The notes beneath the pieces were generated by a model. It was not told the DNA's origin, ran no database searches, and saw only the letters and a list, made by a program, of their open reading frames with translations. From Oscillospiraceae bacterium (GTDB taxonomy: Bacteria > Bacillota > Clostridia > Oscillospirales > Oscillospiraceae), in the NCBI GenBank assembly GCA_017473225.1, contig JAFUMG010000056.1, forward strand, positions 1 to 34,112: DNA of 34,112 nt. Reading direction: 5' to 3'. A program made the position numbers and the translations under genes. Of the stretch, positions 30,319 to 34,112 are shown piece by piece. Within the stretch, counting starts at the first letter, position 1. Every line of letters begins with the position of its first letter.

Positions 30319-31467
30319 TTACTCGGTCTTGAAACGATCGTCGCCGCCGCCCAGAGCAGTCATGACCTCTTCAATGTAGGTCTTGATGTTGTTCTTAGCG
30401 TCTTCGAAGTCATAGTCCATGACGTTCTCGGGATCCAGGCCGAACTCAGTAGCCACAGCAGGCTGAGTTGCGTTGTCGATGACCAGGAACTGGTAAGAAC
30501 CATTGTCCTGAGCCAGGTTGACACAGTCGGGGCTCAGTGCGAACTCGATCCACAGCTTAGCAGCGTTGGGATGCTTTGCACCCTTGAAGATGGCGGTAGC
30601 GCCGATCTCATAGGAAGTGCCGGAGGAAGGGATAACCAGTTCAATGTTGCCGTAGCCGTTGTCAACGATCTGGGTGATGCCGTCATGCAGGAAGCCGATA
30701 CCGACGACACATTCACCGGTACCAACGTTCTTGGAAGGACCGGAGCCGGACTTGGTGTAAACATGGACGTTCTTGTCCAGGTCAACCAGGTACTGGATGC
30801 CTTCATCATGGCCGTACTTCTGGATCATGGTGTTGATGACCAGCTTTGCAGTACCGGCAGTGTTATAGTTGGACAGCCAAACCAGGCCTTCGTACTCGGG
30901 CTTGGTCAGATCGGCCCAGTCCTGAGGAACAGTGATGCCCATACGGTCCAGTTCGTCACGGTTGACCATGAAGCCCAGGATGCCCTTGTAGATGCCGTAC
31001 CAGTAGCCGTCCTTGTCGCGGTAAGCTTCACCCAGCAGGTGGGAAGCGTTCTCTGCTTCATAAGCTTCCAGCAGGCCCTCTGCAGCACAGACGTTGTAGG
31101 GGTCAGTGGTGCCGCCGAACCAGACGTCACCGGAGGGGTTGCCAGCTTCTTCTTCAACCTTGGACTGAACTTCGCCGGTGGACAGACGCTGATACTGAAC
31201 TTCGATACCGTACAGTTCCTGGAACTTTTCACAGGCGACTGCCAGATACTCCTCTTCACAGGAGCCGTAGACAACCAGAGTGCCTTCAGCCTGTGCGTCA
31301 GCAATCAGCTTTTCCATGTAAGTGGGCTCTGCAGCAGGAGCTTCGGTAGCTGCGGGAGCCTCAGCCTTGGGAGCCTCAGTTGCAGGAGCTTCCTTCTGGG
31401 CACCGCAGCCTGCGAACAGACCCAGAACCATTACCAGAGAAAGTAGGATAGCAATAAGCTTTTTCAT
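30319..31467 (-). CDS. ABC transporter substrate-binding lipoprotein, FbpA/AfuA type
   Basis: A 382-residue lipoprotein. The signal peptide ends in the lipobox FAGC (Cys21), followed by an Ala/Pro/Glu linker to about residue 50. The folded part opens with EGTLVVYGSCEEEYLAVACEKFQELYGIEV, then GNPSGDVWFGGTTDPYNVCAAEGLLE and DGYWYGIYKGILGFMVN, as in iron(III) or hexose-phosphate/phosphonate receptors. I do not see the paired Tyr of iron-binding FbpA, so an organophosphate or sugar phosphate is as likely. GGAGGT lies 7 bp before the ATG at 31467; the frame extends to 31482 but lacks such a site. A perfect promoter precedes it. Confidence 0.88.
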   Translation of the reverse strand: MKKLIAILLSLVMVLGLFAGCGAQKEAPATEAPKAEAPAATEAPAAEPTYMEKLIADAQAEGTLVVYGSCEEEYLAVACEKFQELYGIEVQYQRLSTGEVQSKVEEEAGNPSGDVWFGGTTDPYNVCAAEGLLEAYEAENASHLLGEAYRDKDGYWYGIYKGILGFMVNRDELDRMGITVPQDWADLTKPEYEGLVWLSNYNTAGTAKLVINTMIQKYGHDEGIQYLVDLDKNVHVYTKSGSGPSKNVGTGECVVGIGFLHDGITQIVDNGYGNIELVIPSSGTSYEIGATAIFKGAKHPNAAKLWIEFALSPDCVNLAQDNGSYQFLVIDNATQPAVATEFGLDPENVMDYDFEDAKNNIKTYIEEVMTALGGGDDRFKTE

Positions 31468-31505
31468 TTTGTAAACCTCCATTTTTAGTGTCTGATGACT
31501 TTTTC

Positions 31506-31534
31506 ATTATATGTCTTGCACAATCATATGTCAA
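31506..31534 (-). promoter_or_regulatory. Consensus promoter of the lower-GC ABC operon
   Basis: Minus strand TTGACA (31529-31534), 17-bp spacer, TATAAT (31506-31511). Confidence 0.92.
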
Positions 31535-31602
31535 TAAAGAACGCCATCTTTATACATCTCCAACAGTTCTCAGATTGTATTTTTGTTAATTGCGCCATTC
31601 AA

Positions 31603-31629
31603 TTCTGAAGCTTTCTGAAGCTTTCTGAA
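31603..31629. promoter_or_regulatory. Three TTCTGAA repeats at 10-bp spacing
   Basis: TTCTGAA occurs at 31603-31609, 31613-31619 and 31623-31629, in phase with the DNA helix, separated by GCT. OmpR/PhoB-type regulators bind tandem repeats of this kind. The array lies 69 bp upstream of the ABC operon -35 box and 46 bp after the kinase stop. TTCAGAA, its complement, recurs at 33792-33798. Confidence 0.55.
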
Positions 31630-31674
31630 AAAGTACAGTTTTTTCGCAGACTCATGGGATTTTCCTGTGTTTCA

Positions 31675-33000
31675 TTATTGGCCTTGCAGAGGAAGCGATA
31701 CCCTCACAAAGAAGCGGCATGCTTCTTCCAAGGCCATAAAGCTGCCACCATGATATTCGATAATTCGACGACAGGTATTCAGCCCTATGCTGGTACTTTC
31801 CCGTTTGGATTGGTCTGCGCGTGTTCCATTGGAGATGATGAGAATCAGATAATCTGATTCTCGTCTGTAATCTATCCGGATAATTGTGTCCGGGTCTGCG
31901 TATTTTGTCAGATTGGAATAAATATTATCCAAGGCTCTTTGCAGCAGATGAATCGCAACCTTTATCTTGCAGGATACCGGTAAAAACTGCAACTGCACCT
32001 TCATACCGCTGCTTTCCAGAGAATAGGCATAATCCTCCAGGATCTGCCGGAACAGTTCGTCGGCATCCAGGGTTTCCGGCTCGTCATTTTTCCAGTCGGT
32101 GGCATATACCAGAAAGTACTCAAAGAGCTGGTCCGCCATATTCTTGATCCTAAGGGTCTGATGGATGCTCTTATGGACCAGCTGATCCATCTGGGCTTCA
32201 TCTGCGTATTTCTTGCGCTCAATGATTTCCAGATAAGCCAGCAGAGAAGTCAGCGGCGTTCTTAAGTCATGGGACATGGCTGTAATCAGCTCGGAATTGG
32301 CGGACCGCATCTGGTCCTCCAGCTCCTGGTGTTTCAGAATGGAGCGGCGCATCTGATCGATTCCCAGGGCAAGTTCTCCGATTTCATCACTTCCATGAAC
32401 AGTGACGGCGTATTCCAGCTGGCCTCCGGACAAAATGTCCAGTTCTTCTTTCAGAAGATTGATATAGGAAACTTTTCGATTGATCAAGGCAATAAAACAC
32501 AGGGAGAAAGCCAGGAACGCAGCCAAACCGGAAACCACCAGCAGGCCGTAGAAGAAAGCATCGCCGGAATAGTAATACAGGAAAGCTCGGACAGTCACAT
32601 CGCCATCCAGCACCAGTGCATACTTGTTCTCCGGATCTTCCAGATCCGGATCGAGTTTCTGAGCAGTCAGATCTCCTCTTGTTCTTCCGGAGAAAGGGGA
32701 TTCATAAATGAGGGTATCCCCCTGGTAAATGGTCAGATAGACCTTATCTCCCCGGCTGCACCAGGGATTCAGACGCTGCAGATTGGTAAGGGAGATATGT
32801 TCTTCCTCCACATATTCCTGGAGCTGAGAGAAATGCTGATCGGCCATGGTTTCCGCAAAGGTCTGGCCGTAAACGGTTTTATCCAGCATGGTATCTCCCA
32901 GGCTATAAGCAATACCAAAGAATAGAATTGCCACAGCAAAGGAAATCAGAACAGCGCAGAGCAGCTGCAGCCGTAAACTTTTCTGGATTCTCTTATTCAA
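31675..33000 (-). CDS. Sensor histidine kinase (HisKA type)
   Basis: A 441-residue membrane kinase. Transmembrane helix 1 is at about 12-34, an extracytoplasmic sensor region runs to about 145, and helix 2 is at 150-172, followed by a HAMP-like segment with DEIGELALGIDQM. His244 lies in ITAMSHDLRTPLTSLLAYLE. The ATPase N box is LLQRALDNIYSNLTKYAD. The first Gly box reads ISNGTRAD in place of the usual DNGxG, and the second is SIGLNTCRRI, so ATP binding may be weakened or altered. It overlaps the response regulator gene by 8 bp. It probably controls the adjacent ABC operon. Confidence 0.9.
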   Translation of the reverse strand: MNKRIQKSLRLQLLCAVLISFAVAILFFGIAYSLGDTMLDKTVYGQTFAETMADQHFSQLQEYVEEEHISLTNLQRLNPWCSRGDKVYLTIYQGDTLIYESPFSGRTRGDLTAQKLDPDLEDPENKYALVLDGDVTVRAFLYYYSGDAFFYGLLVVSGLAAFLAFSLCFIALINRKVSYINLLKEELDILSGGQLEYAVTVHGSDEIGELALGIDQMRRSILKHQELEDQMRSANSELITAMSHDLRTPLTSLLAYLEIIERKKYADEAQMDQLVHKSIHQTLRIKNMADQLFEYFLVYATDWKNDEPETLDADELFRQILEDYAYSLESSGMKVQLQFLPVSCKIKVAIHLLQRALDNIYSNLTKYADPDTIIRIDYRRESDYLILIISNGTRADQSKRESTSIGLNTCRRIIEYHGGSFMALEEACRFFVRVSLPLQGQ

Positions 33001-33697
33001 TACGATATCCCTTTCCCCATACGGTGCGGATGGTATGGCAGTTTTGATGATCGTCGCCCAGTTTCCTCCGGATATTCCGGATATGTACCATCACCGTATT
33101 GTTGGAAGAATAGGTATAGGGTTCATTCCAGATGGTTTCATAGATGGTTTGGGTGGAATAGATCCGTTTTTGGTGAGATGCCAGCAGAAGGAGGATCCGG
33201 TATTCAATATCTGTCAGAATGACTTCCTGCCCATCTACCCGAACCTGGCAGCGGCTGGTGTCGATCTCAATATTGCCGCAGCAGTAAATGACAGAACTGG
33301 GTTCTGCAGCTTTTGCTCCGTAGACATAGTATCTGCGGAGGATTGCCTTTACCCGGTTCATCAGTTCGTTATAGGAAAAAGGCTTCACCAGATAGTCATC
33401 ACCGCCTGCGGAAAAGCCCATGGTCTTGTCGGAGTCCTGGGACTTTGCAGTCAGAAACAACACCGGAACCGTATAGCGTTTGCGGATCTCCGCGCATACG
33501 GTGTACCCATTCATCCGGGGCATCATCACATCCAGGATCACCAGATCGATAGAAGGATCCATCTGTGCAAGGACCTCTTCCCCGCAGGATGCTTCCACGG
33601 TCTCATAGCCTTCACAACTCAGCAGCAGCCACAGTGCTTCCCGGATCTCCGGATCGTCATCAGCAAACAGGATTCGTTTCTTTTCCAAGGAATTCAC
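32993..33697 (-). CDS. OmpR/PhoB-family response regulator
   Basis: A 234-residue DNA-binding regulator. The receiver domain has FADDD, phosphorylated Asp56 in VILDVMMP, the Thr in LFLTAKS and Lys in VKPFS. The C-terminal winged helix starts near residue 135, with EVILTDIEYRILLLLASH and the recognition region YSSNNTVMVHIRNIRRKLG, ending RTVWGKGYRIE. The frame given starts at GTG; a TTG at 33688 is an equal candidate because AGGTGA then lies 6 bp before it. It leads the two-gene operon with the kinase and is divergent from the TVP38-type gene. Confidence 0.92.
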   Translation of the reverse strand: MNSLEKKRILFADDDPEIREALWLLLSCEGYETVEASCGEEVLAQMDPSIDLVILDVMMPRMNGYTVCAEIRKRYTVPVLFLTAKSQDSDKTMGFSAGGDDYLVKPFSYNELMNRVKAILRRYYVYGAKAAEPSSVIYCCGNIEIDTSRCQVRVDGQEVILTDIEYRILLLLASHQKRIYSTQTIYETIWNEPYTYSSNNTVMVHIRNIRRKLGDDHQNCHTIRTVWGKGYRIE

Positions 33698-33712
33698 CTA
33701 CTTTCTGGATTC

Positions 33713-33741
33713 ATTATAGCTTTGCCGAGAAGAAACTGCAA
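33713..33741 (-). promoter_or_regulatory. Promoter of the response regulator/kinase operon
   Basis: Minus strand TTGCAG (33736-33741), 17-bp spacer, TATAAT (33713-33718). Confidence 0.8.
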
Positions 33742-33767
33742 AGAGAATCTTGGAAAAATTCAGATTT

Positions 33768-33783
33768 CTTCATAATTATGAAG
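33768..33783. promoter_or_regulatory. 16-bp perfect palindrome, candidate operator
   Basis: CTTCATAATTATGAAG lies midway between the divergent regulator and TVP38-type genes, 27 bp above the regulator -35 box and 23 bp before a TATACT box (33807-33812) on the plus strand. TTCAG sequences flank it on both sides. Confidence 0.6.
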
Positions 33784-33839
33784 CCTCAATATTCAGAATT
33801 GTCCGATATACTGGATAGGTAGAATGAAGGAGGTGTCTC

Positions 33840-34112
33840 ATGAAGACAAAAGAATCCATAATAAAAAATGCAGCCATTGCGTGTCTGGTGACTCTGCTGG
33901 CCTTCTCTGCAGCCATTTTGATCAAAGGCTGGGTTACTGGGTCTTTTCGGAGCATTGACTCTCTTCGGGTATATGTTGCCTCCTTTGGAATCTGGGCACC
34001 TGTGGTGCTGACGCTGATCCAGCTGTTTCTTACTATCTTACCAGTATGCACCAGCTTTGCCGGCTGTGTTGTGGGTGCGGCTTTGTTCGGCGCAGCCGGA
34101 GGTTACTGGATC
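33840..34112 (+). CDS. TVP38/TMEM64 (VTT-domain) membrane protein, 5' part
   Basis: The first 91 codons of a gene that runs off the window, with the frame still open at the last base. The N-terminal helix lies at about 11-30 (ACLVTLLAFSAAILIKG), followed by YVASFGIWAPVVLTLIQLFLTILPVCTSFAGCVVGAALFGAAGGYW, which is the usual opening of VTT/DedA-like proteins, where Pro and Gly in re-entrant helices are conserved. AAGGAGGTG lies 5 bp before the ATG. These proteins are linked to lipid scrambling and envelope stress; a link to the divergent two-component system is suggested by position only. Confidence 0.85.
   Translation, partial: MKTKESIIKNAAIACLVTLLAFSAAILIKGWVTGSFRSIDSLRVYVASFGIWAPVVLTLIQLFLTILPVCTSFAGCVVGAALFGAAGGYWI

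Overview
The window looks like chromosomal DNA of a spore-forming, anaerobic gut member of the Clostridia, probably Oscillospiraceae-like. Pointers are an alpha/beta-type small acid-soluble spore protein, a T-box leader, a yybP-ykoY riboswitch, YesMN-type signalling, TRAP and MetNIQ transporters, strong AGGAGG ribosome-binding sites, and short palindromic intergenic elements. The genus is inference. No tRNA, rRNA, CRISPR array, transposase or integrase was seen.

Layout. 1-0.95 kb: two small hypotheticals and an intergenic palindromic element. 0.95-3.4 kb: a minus-strand MBOAT O-acyltransferase/DHHW protein pair for polysaccharide acylation. 3.7-5.5 kb: a manganese-riboswitch operon (mntP, vanZ-like gene, lipoprotein). 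5.9-7.4 kb: malQ. 7.8-13.7 kb: a sulfur amino acid region transcribed leftward, with a methionine T-box leader, metN-metI-metQ, an ATC-hydrolase-like gene, an L-cysteine desulfidase and azlC-azlD. 13.7-20 kb: a Cys-rich small protein, thioredoxin, a DtxR-type regulator, an orphan sugar-type binding lipoprotein, moaE-like and moaA genes, a HAD phosphatase and an orphan TRAP binding protein. 20.4-26.9 kb: a TRAP transporter, its probable YesMN two-component system and a divergent SDR of the D-mannonate oxidoreductase type, which together suggest uronate uptake and use. 27.06 kb: a spore protein gene whose 3' end has been replaced by unrelated sequence. 27.4-34.1 kb: a block of visibly lower GC with an Fbp/Afu-type ABC transporter, a histidine kinase/OmpR regulator pair and the start of a TVP38-family membrane protein.

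The most unusual structure is a family of modular palindromic elements in the first 20 kb. Five copies have, or once had, matching ends (AAATTGTAGTTT at the left, AAACTACAATTT at the right) but carry one of three unrelated palindromic cores. Two copies form an inverted pair 10.7 kb apart that is almost identical over 114 bp, and one copy carries a 61-bp nested insertion. None is seen to the right of the junction near 27.2 kb. Other points of interest are the riboswitch placed over a vanZ-like gene and a lipoprotein, the grouping of methionine import with cysteine release and desulfurisation, 10-bp-phased TTCTGAA repeats near the lower-GC ABC operon, and the broken spore-protein gene at the composition boundary.
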